Assembly (NCBI GenBank): GCA_045591925.1
Contig: JAZNTW010000079.1
Span: 5,039-69,038 of the forward strand
From: Firm-04 sp045591925
Lineage (GTDB): Bacteria > Bacillota > Clostridia > Oscillospirales > Ruminococcaceae
Reading direction: 5' to 3'
Length of the DNA stretch: 64,000 nt
Shown here piece by piece: positions 32,788 to 41,749 of this stretch (positions are counted from its first letter, which is position 1; each line of letters starts with the position of its first letter). The translations under genes and the position numbers were made by a program. A model generated the notes under the pieces. That model did no database searches. It was not told the origin of the DNA and worked only from the letters and a program-made list of their open reading frames with translations.

Positions 32788-35700
32788 TTAACGCATTCCC
32801 TGGTGGTCGTTTGCGAAGAGATCCTTATTGTTGCTTACAGTTGCAGAACTGGAAGAGCTGCTGTTGTTCGAACTATACCCAACATCCGGCTTATCTTCGC
32901 TTATGCTACCAGGTCTGTTCAGGTCGCCGAGATATGTGCAAATCGGCAGGTTCGCGTAACCGGTCCAGTCACGAATCATGATTGTACCCATAGACATCAT
33001 GCCGCTTGCATTGATTGCATAGCTGTTATCGGTATACGGGTTATACGGATTGGATTCGGTAAATTCGCGATAGAAGAGCTGACCCTGCTGAACATTCTGT
33101 ACGCTGATAGGTGTTCCGAAGTCGGAATCCGGCATGATAAGCTCAGCATTGGAGATGAAGCCATTCTGGAACTTGCCATTATAGTCAACGCCGGCCTCGC
33201 CGTAAATGACTACATTCGGTACAAGCTCGAACTTAAATGCGTCCTTATTGCCGCTTGCGTACATATTGTCCCAAGTTCCATTGATCACCATCTGGTTATT
33301 GGCATCCAGAGTACCCGGATAAATCGGGTTGCTGATGATGTCATAGACACCGGTCTTGAACTGTGCATAAGCACCGGTTGTTGTAAGCATGAAGTCCTTT
33401 GTAGCGAAGATGGACTGATCGAAGAAGATCACAACGTCGCTTCTTCCGGCAAAGATCGGCTTCTGATTATCATGCGACAACTGTGCATAGGTCGTATATT
33501 TCTCATAGTTCGCACCGCCGGGGCCAACTTCATAATTACAGTTGTTATTGACAACAATTTCGAGCGGCTCATTCATAAACCGACCCTTGAGCACGATATA
33601 AAGCGGCTGCAGTGCATTACTTCTCTGTGTCGGATCAATAAACAATGTGTAGCGCTGATTATTATTTGTAAGATCAATCTCACAGTTTTCGGTAACAACC
33701 GGAACTGTACCCAGATCGACAGTTTCAGCCTGACCGTTTGCAAGATGAGATGTGAACTTAACAGCCTTCTTCGGCAGGTTTGCAATGTTGTAGGATTCTG
33801 TTACATTGCCCTGCGATACGAATGCGTCGTAGGAATTGATATACTCGTTACTTTCAAGCGGAGAACCGCTGCTGGTTTCGAGCATCGAAATAAAGCAGTT
33901 TGCGCTCTGAGTCATGATCGTGCTCGGTTCAAGAGATGTTACGGATGCACCCTTCGGAACGGTGTACGGAACATACAGATTGCCCGAAGCGGCGGCTTTA
34001 ATTGTGATCGCCCATTCATGACCGCAAGCCATACTCTCCTGAACGAGCGCGTCATTCATGAGATTTGCGTTTGCAGTATTTGCATCCGCAGCAGCGAGAT
34101 CAAAGCGGAAATAATGCGTAAAGATTTCATCCTGTCTGCTGCAGAACGGGAACATACTGAAATCATAACCGGATTTATTCTCATAAATGTAGTAGGTGTT
34201 GCCATCCTGAGCGCCAAGGTTTGCTGCCTTCAGATTTTTAATCAGCTCTTCGTAGGTTGCGCCAGTTGCGCCTCTGCCGCCAAGGCTCTCAAACTTCGCT
34301 TCTGTGGAAGTGTTCTGATAATAAATGTTTGTATTAGGTTCTGTTGCTTGCGGATCAGGGAATGCAGTTAAATACGCATCCAAACCGATAGTAGCATCAC
34401 AGATTTCAGCCAGAGAACCGGTTGTGACACCGTTGACATTTCCGGTAATGCTGGTTCTGGCAGGATCTGCATAAATACCGCCCAATACTTCCAATGGCTT
34501 ATCTCCGCAGTTAATCACGAGATCACCTGCGCACAGAATCGCGCCCCTAATATCAAGTCTTCCACTAAGAGCGTTGATAATCAGCGTACCATTCGGATTT
34601 GCCATAATCACATCACCGTTAATGTACGTCACATTACCGGAAATCGTCAGAGAATTGTTGGTGCTGATAATATCACCGCCAACATATCCGCGATTCGAGT
34701 AATTTGTCTTCTGAATATTGCTGGCGATAAAGTAATGCAGATTGGTTGCACGAGCATGGTTATATGTAGAATCCACTTCCGGATTATACATATAGATGTC
34801 GCCGGTCATGTTCTGCGGCGCATTGGTCATCTGATTCGTATAGATATTGACAGGGAAACCGTGCATACCGATTTCCTGACCGGTATCCTGATTGAAATGC
34901 AGATTGCCGTCAACATACAGATACGGGATATATCTGTATTCAGTCGGCTCTACATTGAGGTCAGCGAACATCTCGAACATATTCTGTGCATAGAAATCGC
35001 CCCAGAACTGAACGCCCTCGCCGGCGGTCTGTGCAACATAAGTCTTTTTACAGTTACAGTCGAAGTTACCGATAAAGATACTGTTACCGACAGTCGGGGA
35101 ATCGTTCGTAAATGCGACAGTTCCCTGATTTGCATAATTACCTCTGCCTGCCGGGAGAGAACGTGTGCCGTATGTCTGCGGACCCAAGCAAAGCAAGTTG
35201 TTGCTGACAGAACCGTTGGTGGTTGCACCAAGGAACATCGCCTTTGCTTTGTTTGCGGAAGCGTCGCCGGGGTGCGTTGTATGGGAACCGCCCTGTTTGA
35301 CATTCAGGCCGCCAAACTCAGTCCAGTCAGCCATGTTGAACTCACCTGTTCCAACTTCAACCTCCGGATTCGCATAAATATAGTTTGCCATCGTATATTC
35401 AGAAGCATTTCTGCCCTGACCTACAGATGCAGTCACAGTAATTTTCCAACCGCCCTGTTCATGAATCGCAGCAGAATCCCGATCCCAAATGTAATTGTGA
35501 GCAATTTTTTCAACCTTAGCAATTACTTCGGAACCATCGGTCAGCGGAATACGTAGATGAGTATCATCGCTTTTCAGCTGACTAACATCGACGTTAATGA
35601 AAGCTTCCTCACCGACGTCAATCTCATTTATCCACGCGCTGAAATCCGCGTTACTATAGGCAGAATTCGATATTGCGTCCAAAACGCCCTGTGCGGTATA

Positions 35701-35859
35701 CTGTGCCTGATTCTGATAAAAGGTATAATACGTACGGCGGTTTGCGGATGTCGTTAGAACCAGCGTAGACATCAGGAACACAACCATAACCATCATAACA
35801 GAAACAACAGTAAACAGTACGGAACCTTCTGCCTTTCCTTTCCTCCTGATCTTATTCAT
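32788..35859 (-). CDS. Very large PilX-like pilus-associated surface protein
   Basis: 1023 residues. The N terminus is a basic stretch and one membrane helix (GSVLFTVVSVMMVMVVFLMST) followed by ANRRTYYTFYQNQAQYTAQG, the arrangement of PilX/PilX-N proteins, which lack a classical prepilin cleavage motif. The ectodomain is Asn/Gly/Thr-rich; residues about 390-470 (GGDIISTNNSLTISGNVTYI and following) read like a short beta-solenoid or bactofilin-type repeat. PilX_N proteins are usually 150-250 residues, so this one is several times larger. It may be the pilus tip adhesin; that is an inference from location and size. Confidence 0.7.
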   Translation of the reverse strand: MNKIRRKGKAEGSVLFTVVSVMMVMVVFLMSTLVLTTSANRRTYYTFYQNQAQYTAQGVLDAISNSAYSNADFSAWINEIDVGEEAFINVDVSQLKSDDTHLRIPLTDGSEVIAKVEKIAHNYIWDRDSAAIHEQGGWKITVTASVGQGRNASEYTMANYIYANPEVEVGTGEFNMADWTEFGGLNVKQGGSHTTHPGDASANKAKAMFLGATTNGSVSNNLLCLGPQTYGTRSLPAGRGNYANQGTVAFTNDSPTVGNSIFIGNFDCNCKKTYVAQTAGEGVQFWGDFYAQNMFEMFADLNVEPTEYRYIPYLYVDGNLHFNQDTGQEIGMHGFPVNIYTNQMTNAPQNMTGDIYMYNPEVDSTYNHARATNLHYFIASNIQKTNYSNRGYVGGDIISTNNSLTISGNVTYINGDVIMANPNGTLIINALSGRLDIRGAILCAGDLVINCGDKPLEVLGGIYADPARTSITGNVNGVTTGSLAEICDATIGLDAYLTAFPDPQATEPNTNIYYQNTSTEAKFESLGGRGATGATYEELIKNLKAANLGAQDGNTYYIYENKSGYDFSMFPFCSRQDEIFTHYFRFDLAAADANTANANLMNDALVQESMACGHEWAITIKAAASGNLYVPYTVPKGASVTSLEPSTIMTQSANCFISMLETSSGSPLESNEYINSYDAFVSQGNVTESYNIANLPKKAVKFTSHLANGQAETVDLGTVPVVTENCEIDLTNNNQRYTLFIDPTQRSNALQPLYIVLKGRFMNEPLEIVVNNNCNYEVGPGGANYEKYTTYAQLSHDNQKPIFAGRSDVVIFFDQSIFATKDFMLTTTGAYAQFKTGVYDIISNPIYPGTLDANNQMVINGTWDNMYASGNKDAFKFELVPNVVIYGEAGVDYNGKFQNGFISNAELIMPDSDFGTPISVQNVQQGQLFYREFTESNPYNPYTDNSYAINASGMMSMGTIMIRDWTGYANLPICTYLGDLNRPGSISEDKPDVGYSSNNSSSSSSATVSNNKDLFANDHQGMR

Positions 35860-35887
35860 AAGAAACCACCTTTCTCAATCACGGATA

Positions 35888-35915
35888 GCCTTCTTAAAGT
35901 TCACTCTAAGAAGGC
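35888..35915. other. Intercistronic hairpin between pilO and the PilX-like gene
   Basis: GCCTTCTTA (35888-35896) and TAAGAAGGC (35907-35915) form a perfect 9-bp stem without a T tract. It could tune expression of the downstream minor-pilin genes. Confidence 0.6.
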
Positions 35916-35931
35916 ATATCCTTACATTTTG

Positions 35932-36873
35932 TCACTCAGCAGCTGCTGCAGCGGGAGCCGTAACAGATTTCCACTCTTCGCCTTCCCAGATTGTTTCGTC
36001 ATAGGGAGGACCAACTTCCGGCTCTGTCGGTTCCTGAACGTAGAAGACACGGTACTGAATAGAAACAGTTGTCCAGCCCGGCTTAACGTCATCCGGTATG
36101 TTATCTTCGTCATCTTCGTTATTGTTTGCAGGCTGCTCAATCGGATTGCCCTCTTCGTCAACCTCAGGCTGCTCGGGCTGTGCCGGCTGCTCTGCATCTT
36201 CCTCTTCTTTGAGGTACGCCTCGTTGAACTCAGCCTCTTTGAGTGTAATGGAGTCGATCAGCATGGTGTCCTTGTTATCCTTCGCATACTGATTGACTGC
36301 ATCGATCAGTGCCATTGCGTTTTCACGGTTGATATCGAGCGTAATTTTTGCGGTGCTGGAGCCAACAGTCTGGGCTGCACGTGCCTTGAAGAGATTGGAC
36401 TCCTTCATTTTTTCCTCAGCAGCCTTAGCAAGAGAACCGTCCAAGTCAGCATATTCGTAAAGCGGATAAGTAATGATGCTCGGAGTGTGGAAGTAATAGC
36501 TCATGGAGCTTGTAGCCTTTTCACCGAGTTCAGCGGTTTCAATGACTCTGACCTCATCCTCATTGAACTTTTCGATGTTGATGAACTTGTCGCGGATGAA
36601 TTTGCCCAGTTCAACAGAGTTCATTTCATCGGTAAAGTTGACAGCGAGCTTTTTGCCCTCTTCGTACTTGGTGCGAATGATTTCCTGTCTCTTAGGAATC
36701 AGCTTGAACTCATTCAGCTTAACATTCCATTCGGACTGCAGATTGTCTCTTATGGTCTTATTGGTATTCAGAGCCTCAACCTTCGGTCTGATAAATACAA
36801 AAATTCCGATTGCTAAAATCAGCACAATAACTACAATTAACAGTATGATTCTGTCGCGATATCCGAATTTCAT
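35932..36873 (-). CDS. PilO-like type IV pilus assembly protein
   Basis: 313 residues: a short cytoplasmic start, one membrane helix (IILLIVVIVLILAIGIFVFI), a coiled coil (VEALNTNKTIRDNLQSEWNVKLNE) and an extracytoplasmic ferredoxin-like region, the standard PilO plan. The C-terminal half has an acidic Glu/Pro-rich low-complexity insertion (about residues 225-260, with EEDAEQPAQPEQPEVDEEG). Its start codon overlaps the stop of pilM-pilN by 1 bp. PilO links the PilM-PilN platform to the pilus fibre. Confidence 0.8.
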   Translation of the reverse strand: MKFGYRDRIILLIVVIVLILAIGIFVFIRPKVEALNTNKTIRDNLQSEWNVKLNEFKLIPKRQEIIRTKYEEGKKLAVNFTDEMNSVELGKFIRDKFINIEKFNEDEVRVIETAELGEKATSSMSYYFHTPSIITYPLYEYADLDGSLAKAAEEKMKESNLFKARAAQTVGSSTAKITLDINRENAMALIDAVNQYAKDNKDTMLIDSITLKEAEFNEAYLKEEEDAEQPAQPEQPEVDEEGNPIEQPANNNEDDEDNIPDDVKPGWTTVSIQYRVFYVQEPTEPEVGPPYDETIWEGEEWKSVTAPAAAAAE

Positions 36874-38534
36874 TATTTTGCCTCCTTTTGTTCGCCGAGT
36901 TTGGACACATCAATCTTTTCGCCCTGCATCTTAATGGTGAGCGGAAGCTTGATCAGAACCTTTTCGGTTTCCGGCTCTTTTTCACCGATCTGATTGCCTT
37001 CTTCATCCTCAACCGGTTCGGGATCAACCTGATCTTCCTCATCGATCGTTTCAGTATAGAAGCTATATCCGTTGTAGCTGACAGACTGCACAATATCCAG
37101 CGCACGGAGTGCTTCAACAACCTTTTCCGGAGCTGTCGGCATCGGGACATCCTTTTCGCGATCCATCACGATTTCTGCGGAGAATGTACCGTTGGAATAC
37201 TCCATCTGCGTGAAGTGATAGAGCTCCTCAGCTTCCTCCGGTGTCTCTGCGCCCAAAACCTCCTGAACGACCTTGCCGACTGTTGCGTCAAGTGTCTCAT
37301 AGAATTCAGAAACCGGCTTCGGGGTACTGAGGAACGAATTATATGCGTCCTGAACGCCCTCAACATAGCTGTTTACAGCAGTCTGACGCTGTGTCAGCAT
37401 AATGATCTGGTTATCCAGATCTGTCTTAAGCTGGCAGTTCATCTTCTCATTCAGCGTATCAATTTCTTTTTGGACAGTTTTATTCTGAATTGCGAAGAAG
37501 CCCCAGACGGCAGCGCAAGCAACAGCTGTACCGAGTGCGCAAATACCAAGCAATGCAAAATAGGAGGAATCCGAACGAATACGGTTATTATTTACGGTAT
37601 CCGTTTCAAGGAGGTTGATGTGCTCAACATCCTTATTACGCTTAAACATTGCACCGATCGCATTTGCATAGGAAGAAAACTCAAGGTTTTCATAGCCATG
37701 AATCTGCGACGGAACATTGATAATGCTGGTTCTGATGCCCATTTTCTCAAGCTCGTTGGTCAAACGAACATATTCACGAGTATCACCGTAGAATACAACA
37801 TTTTCGATCAGCTCGCTGCCCGCCTTGGACTTCTGGAACTGGAGCATACGGAAGATGTTCTCGTTGACTGCCTCAAATACGTAGTCTTCAGAATCCTCGT
37901 AGTCCTCAGCAGAAATCGAAGCGAAACGGGAGAACGAGAGCTGACCCTTTTCATAGAGGTTCAGGGAGATAAAGTTGTTGTCGATCTGAACTGCCAGCAG
38001 CGGCATCTTCGACTTGATCTTGTTATCCGAAAGCAGAACCTTTGTGATACAGTTACAGCCGATCATAACGCTCTTCAGGCTGAGCTGCAGCATATTGAAC
38101 ACGCGCTTGTAGCAATCAACGACTTCGTAAGGACAAGCAGTTGCGAGAACCTTATCAGCACCGTCGGTCTGATCAGAAGCGCCAACAACGATATAGGAAA
38201 CCGAGTAGGAATCATCAATACCGAGTGTTGCAGCCATTTCTGCACGAACCATCTTCATGAAGTCCTGCTGCTTTTCAGCTTTCTGAATATGCAGCTCTTT
38301 AAAGATTGTCAGGTTGGAAGAAATACTGACAATCGCTTCCTTATCAAGCATCTTATTGGTATGGAGTACCTGATTGATCAGTGTTGCAAGACGCGGAACG
38401 TCACGAACGTGACCGTTAACAATAATCTCTTCTTCAAGATTGAGCGTTGCCGCAGAGTGAATACGGATTCTGCCGTTGTTCTCAGAACCCCTAATAATTC
38501 TGATATTGCGGTCAGTAATGTCAAAGGAAAGCAT
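36873..38534 (-). CDS. Natural PilM-PilN fusion protein
   Basis: 553 residues. The first roughly 320 form a PilM actin-like domain (MLSFDITDRNIRIIRG, SISSNLTIFKELHIQ, LAVQIDNNFISLNLYEKG, ENVVFYGDTREYVRLTNELEK). A membrane helix (about 327-350, YFALLGICALGTAVACAAVWGF) and a coiled coil with a PilN-like periplasmic domain follow. In most species PilM and PilN are separate and PilN binds PilM through its cytoplasmic N-terminal peptide (often INLLP); here EHINLLETDTVNNNR still marks the joint. The C-terminal region has an acidic insert. It overlaps pilO and follows pilC. Confidence 0.82.
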   Translation of the reverse strand: MLSFDITDRNIRIIRGSENNGRIRIHSAATLNLEEEIIVNGHVRDVPRLATLINQVLHTNKMLDKEAIVSISSNLTIFKELHIQKAEKQQDFMKMVRAEMAATLGIDDSYSVSYIVVGASDQTDGADKVLATACPYEVVDCYKRVFNMLQLSLKSVMIGCNCITKVLLSDNKIKSKMPLLAVQIDNNFISLNLYEKGQLSFSRFASISAEDYEDSEDYVFEAVNENIFRMLQFQKSKAGSELIENVVFYGDTREYVRLTNELEKMGIRTSIINVPSQIHGYENLEFSSYANAIGAMFKRNKDVEHINLLETDTVNNNRIRSDSSYFALLGICALGTAVACAAVWGFFAIQNKTVQKEIDTLNEKMNCQLKTDLDNQIIMLTQRQTAVNSYVEGVQDAYNSFLSTPKPVSEFYETLDATVGKVVQEVLGAETPEEAEELYHFTQMEYSNGTFSAEIVMDREKDVPMPTAPEKVVEALRALDIVQSVSYNGYSFYTETIDEEDQVDPEPVEDEEGNQIGEKEPETEKVLIKLPLTIKMQGEKIDVSKLGEQKEAK

Positions 38535-38575
38535 TTACAAAATCCACCTCTCAAATTATTCTTTGATATATTCGG

Positions 38576-38607
38576 ATTTGTGCGGCAGCGGCTGCCGCCG
38601 CACAAAC
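38576..38607. other. Intercistronic hairpin between pilC and pilM-pilN
   Basis: TTTGTGCGGC and GCCGCACAAA arms (minus strand reading) form a strong GC-rich stem in the 90-bp gap. No proper T tract, so processing or attenuation is more likely than full termination. Confidence 0.55.
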
Positions 38608-38625
38608 AATTTACAGTCTGAATGA

Positions 38626-39825
38626 TTATGCGTCGCCCAGATTGCCGATCGAATCGTACAGAGCCGGGAAGAACGCTGCACAGACAAGAGCGATAACAAT
38701 ACCGAGAACGATCAGCATGACCGGTTCAAGCAGCGAGCACAGACGCTTAACAGCGGAATCTGCTTCTTCATCATAATATTCAGCAGTTTTCGCAAGGATA
38801 TCATCCAGCGCGCCGGCTTCTTCACCGACAAAGATGATCGAACAGAACATAGAGTCGAAGATATCAGCTCTCTGAACCGAGGAGCTAAGCGTCTCACCAC
38901 TCTTAACCTCGTCAATAATATCGCGGAACTTCATAGAGATGTAAGAATTATTCAGGGTATCCGCGGAACGCTTCAGACACTCGACCATCGGCAAACCAGA
39001 CGAATACAGCGAAGCCATGGTCTGTGCGAAACGTGCAGTATAGATTTTGACAACGAGCTTACCGAAGGCCGGTCCCTTAATTATGAAGCGATCCCATTTC
39101 ATTCTTGTTCCGGGCAGCTTCAGCATATAGATAAACGCAAAAATCAATGCAGCAATCAGCAAAATCATGATCAGCCAATGCGCAACGATGAATTTACCGA
39201 TATTCATCATGCCCTTTGTCAGACCCGGCATATCCTCAGGATTATCATACAGATCCTCGAAGGTCGGCATGATAAATACGAAAACGCCGATAACAACAGC
39301 GATCGTCAGAATCACGAGGATAATCGGATACACCATTGCACTCTTAATCGTGTTTGCAAGTTTGTTCTGGTTTGCATAGTAGTCGCTCAGTCTCTGCATA
39401 ATGATATCCATCTGACCGGACGACTCACCCGCACCGACCATCGAGGTCATCAGTGTCGGGAATACGCTTCCATGTACTTCCAATGCGTCAGAGAAGGATT
39501 CACCCTTCTGAACATTTTCATACACATCACGCCATACATTTCGAGCAGCTTCGCTCTCCTGCTCTTTACAGAGAATATCAAGGGCTTTCACCAAGGTCAA
39601 GCCGGATGTCAGCATCGCTGCCATCTGACGGGTAGCAAAAGCCAAGTCTTTCGTCTTGAACTTTTTAATCGTCTTGACATTTGAGTGAGTCTCTTTATAG
39701 TCGGAGACATATAACCCCTTTTCTCGGATTCTTGCCAAAAATTCCTGCTCGTCATCTGCCGTCATAGTGCCTTTCCGGATATTTCCGGCAGCATCTTTTG
39801 CAGTATAAGTAAAACGCATTGGCAT
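38626..39825 (-). CDS. pilC: Type IV pilus platform protein PilC
   Basis: 399 residues from ATG 39825 (MPMRFTYTAKDAAGN; CAGGAGGTGG upstream). Two tandem GspF domains: FATRQMAAMLTSGLTLVKAL at the start of the first and FAQTMASLYSSGLPMVECLKR at the second, with GAGESSGQMDIIM and VGEEAGALDDILAKTAEYYDEE, and three membrane regions. It is the inner-membrane platform turned by PilB and PilT. It is the first gene of the pilC-pilMN-pilO-minor pilin operon. Confidence 0.94.
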   Translation of the reverse strand: MPMRFTYTAKDAAGNIRKGTMTADDEQEFLARIREKGLYVSDYKETHSNVKTIKKFKTKDLAFATRQMAAMLTSGLTLVKALDILCKEQESEAARNVWRDVYENVQKGESFSDALEVHGSVFPTLMTSMVGAGESSGQMDIIMQRLSDYYANQNKLANTIKSAMVYPIILVILTIAVVIGVFVFIMPTFEDLYDNPEDMPGLTKGMMNIGKFIVAHWLIMILLIAALIFAFIYMLKLPGTRMKWDRFIIKGPAFGKLVVKIYTARFAQTMASLYSSGLPMVECLKRSADTLNNSYISMKFRDIIDEVKSGETLSSSVQRADIFDSMFCSIIFVGEEAGALDDILAKTAEYYDEEADSAVKRLCSLLEPVMLIVLGIVIALVCAAFFPALYDSIGNLGDA

Positions 39826-40018
39826 GAAAACCACCTCCTGCAAGCCTGTAGATTATACTTGGAAACACTGCGGCGAGCGAAGCCGCCTGCTTCCTGTGTT
39901 TATCCGTGTGCAAGCTGTACGCCCCGAACAGATTCATCGCAATTAAGTCCTGTTTTCAGTGCTGAAATGCCATGTATTTCTGCAAATGGGCATAGAAATA
40001 GCCACACATAGATCCATA
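39826..40018 (-). promoter_or_regulatory. Long structured 5' leader of the pilC operon
   Basis: About 190 nt lie between the promoter and pilC. A strong nested hairpin (AAACAC/GTGTTT enclosing GGCG/CGCC with a GCTTCGCT loop) sits 30-80 nt before the start, and CTTGCA/TGCAGG segments could pair with the ribosome-site region. Pilus operons of clostridia are often under cyclic-di-GMP riboswitches, but the GEMM-I and class II core sequences were not found here. No short ORF with a ribosome site was evident. Confidence 0.35.
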
Positions 40019-40023
40019 GGGAT

Positions 40024-40053
40024 ATTATACCACAGTCCGATAGACAAATGCAA
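40024..40053 (-). promoter_or_regulatory. Promoter of the pilC operon
   Basis: On the minus strand TTGCAT (40048-40053), 18 bp, TATAAT (40024-40029). Confidence 0.65.
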
Positions 40054-40097
40054 CTATGTATCAACCAAAAATTCAGGTTCAAATTTAGTCGTTTCGC

Positions 40098-41129
40098 CTA
40101 ATCCTCACGTGGTTCCGCCATCGACTGTTTCAGAATGATCCTTCCGGGAATCACATATCGGGCGGGCTGCTTCTGCGGATTTTCGAGCCGCTTGCGCAGC
40201 AGAGAAACTGCCATATGCGCCATTTCCGCAAGATCGACCTCAACGGTTGTGATCGCCGGAACGCACATATCCGAGACAGTATAATTATCATAACCGGTTA
40301 CGGAAATATCCTCCGGCACGCGCAAATCACGCCGCTGGAGCGCACCGATCACACGAAAAGCAGTTTCGTCACAGTTACAGACAAACGCAGTCGGCAGCTC
40401 CTCCGGAAATGCAAATTCCGTCAGGCTGTAGCCATTCGGGAGCCGATCCTCCAGCGTCCATTCTTTCCGGTATTCCAGCCCGTTTTCCATCAGGCATTTG
40501 ATATAGCCGAGAAACCGGTCCTGAATGCTGCTTGTCGCCGTAACCGTGCCGATAAAGCCGATTTTCCGATGACCGCACTGGACAAGCTGCTCGGTCATCA
40601 GGTAGCTGTCATAAAAATTATCGGAAATCACCGCGTCAATATCGCTGTGCTTATCATAAAAATCAAGGAAAAGCATCGGGATATGCAGCGAAGCAAGACG
40701 CTCCAGATAATCGGTTGCAAGCTGACCGACAATAATCAGTCCGCGCACCTGCCGTTCCGCGGCAATTTGCGGCAACACACCCGCGCGCTCATCCGCTTCC
40801 GAAATACTCTCATAGACGGAATACAGCTTACATTGCGTCAATTCCTTCGAAACACCTGCCGTAAGGAACCAATAGAAAGTTCCGCGAACATTGGCAAAGC
40901 GTTCGCTCGTGAGAATTCCGATACTGCCGCCCTGCTGCTCCGCTGGCACCTCAGCCTTTCGTGGTGTACGCGGTGCAGATGGACGATAGCCAAGCTCAGA
41001 AGCACGCTCCCTGATTTTTCTGCGCATATCCTCGCCGACGCCGCCGCGGTCGTTCAGCGCATTGGATACGGTCACAACGCTGACGCCAAGCTCTTTTGCA
41101 ATGTCTGACATCCGGATACCGTTTTTCAT
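40098..41129 (-). CDS. LacI family transcriptional regulator
   Basis: 343 residues. The N-terminal HTH is clear (IRMSDIAKELGVSVVTVSNALND, then hinge ERASELGYRPSAPRTP), followed by a periplasmic-binding-protein-like sensor domain (IGILTSERFANVRGTFYWF, AVISDNFYDSYLMTEQLVQCGH, FVCNCDETAFRVIGALQRR, DISVTGYDNY). Such proteins repress sugar-use genes until a sugar binds. No sugar transport or catabolic gene adjoins it, so the target is unknown; the cellulosomal genes in the window are candidates only by context. GGAGGGG precedes the ATG. Confidence 0.93.
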   Translation of the reverse strand: MKNGIRMSDIAKELGVSVVTVSNALNDRGGVGEDMRRKIRERASELGYRPSAPRTPRKAEVPAEQQGGSIGILTSERFANVRGTFYWFLTAGVSKELTQCKLYSVYESISEADERAGVLPQIAAERQVRGLIIVGQLATDYLERLASLHIPMLFLDFYDKHSDIDAVISDNFYDSYLMTEQLVQCGHRKIGFIGTVTATSSIQDRFLGYIKCLMENGLEYRKEWTLEDRLPNGYSLTEFAFPEELPTAFVCNCDETAFRVIGALQRRDLRVPEDISVTGYDNYTVSDMCVPAITTVEVDLAEMAHMAVSLLRKRLENPQKQPARYVIPGRIILKQSMAEPRED

Positions 41130-41213
41130 AGGAACCCCTCCGTCATCCGCATCGGCGCAATCAAGATCAATATAATATAAATAGTATATGCACTATGCGG
41201 ACACTTTTTATAT

Positions 41214-41242
41214 ATTATAACACATCTTTTTTCGTTTGTAAA
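41214..41242 (-). promoter_or_regulatory. Promoter of the LacI-family gene
   Basis: On the minus strand TTTACA (41237-41242), 17 bp, TATAAT (41214-41219). Confidence 0.65.
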
Positions 41243-41749
41243 TACCTAAACAAAAAAAACTTTTAGTATAATTTTAAGATAAGCGTCCGTGCAAGCAAGA
41301 AACCCATCCCCATATCCGGTTCAATATCGACAATATGCGACATTTCGGTGTAATCAGTCCCAGCGCTTTGGAGAATTTGCTTGCAGCGTGCGCAGGCGGT
41401 TGTGCAGACTGTTTAAAAATCAGGCTTACATCTCATGAACATTCAGCTTTTTCCTGCTTGCGATTTCATATAAAATAGTGTATGATAATATCATCCGGAC
41501 AAATGCAGACAGCATCCTGCCCGAAAATATTTAGGGCAATACCACACAGAGCTGGTGGTACAGATACGCAGTCGGATTTTTCATCAGATTGTATAGAAAT
41601 GACGCCCCGCAAGGAATTTCTGTGCAAGATGGCGGAAAATATGCAAGTACAAGTAGATGTGCCGCCAAGCCGTAAGGTAGACTTTGCGCGGTTTGCCTTA
41701 GATAAATAATCTAATCATCTCGCCGCATACAAAGGAAAGAGGGAACAAC
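41243..41749. other. Intergenic region, mostly unassigned
   Basis: About 500 bp between the LacI-family promoter and the lipoprotein gene. A plus-strand promoter is plausible at 41458-41486 (TTGCGA, 17 bp, TATGAT). An open frame of 75 codons at 41482-41709 starts within that -10 box, has no ribosome site and no family resemblance, so I do not call it a gene. At 41532-41556 GGGCAATACCACACAG with a TACCA/TGGTA hairpin looks like a transposon end, but no partner end was found. Confidence 0.4.

Noticed and set aside
32716..34371. A 551-codon plus-strand open frame opposite the PilX-like gene
   Set aside because: It is a mirror of the codon bias of the minus-strand gene, with no ribosome site and no domain.
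36888..38621. A 577-codon plus-strand open frame opposite pilM-pilN
   Set aside because: The minus strand encodes recognisable PilM and PilN domains; the plus frame is low-complexity shadow sequence.
39826..40018. Cyclic-di-GMP riboswitch before pilC
   Set aside because: Neither the GEMM-I core nor the class II pseudoknot sequence is present; only the context suggests it.
41482..41709. A 75-codon plus-strand gene before the lipoprotein
   Set aside because: It starts within a probable -10 box, has no ribosome site and no family pattern.
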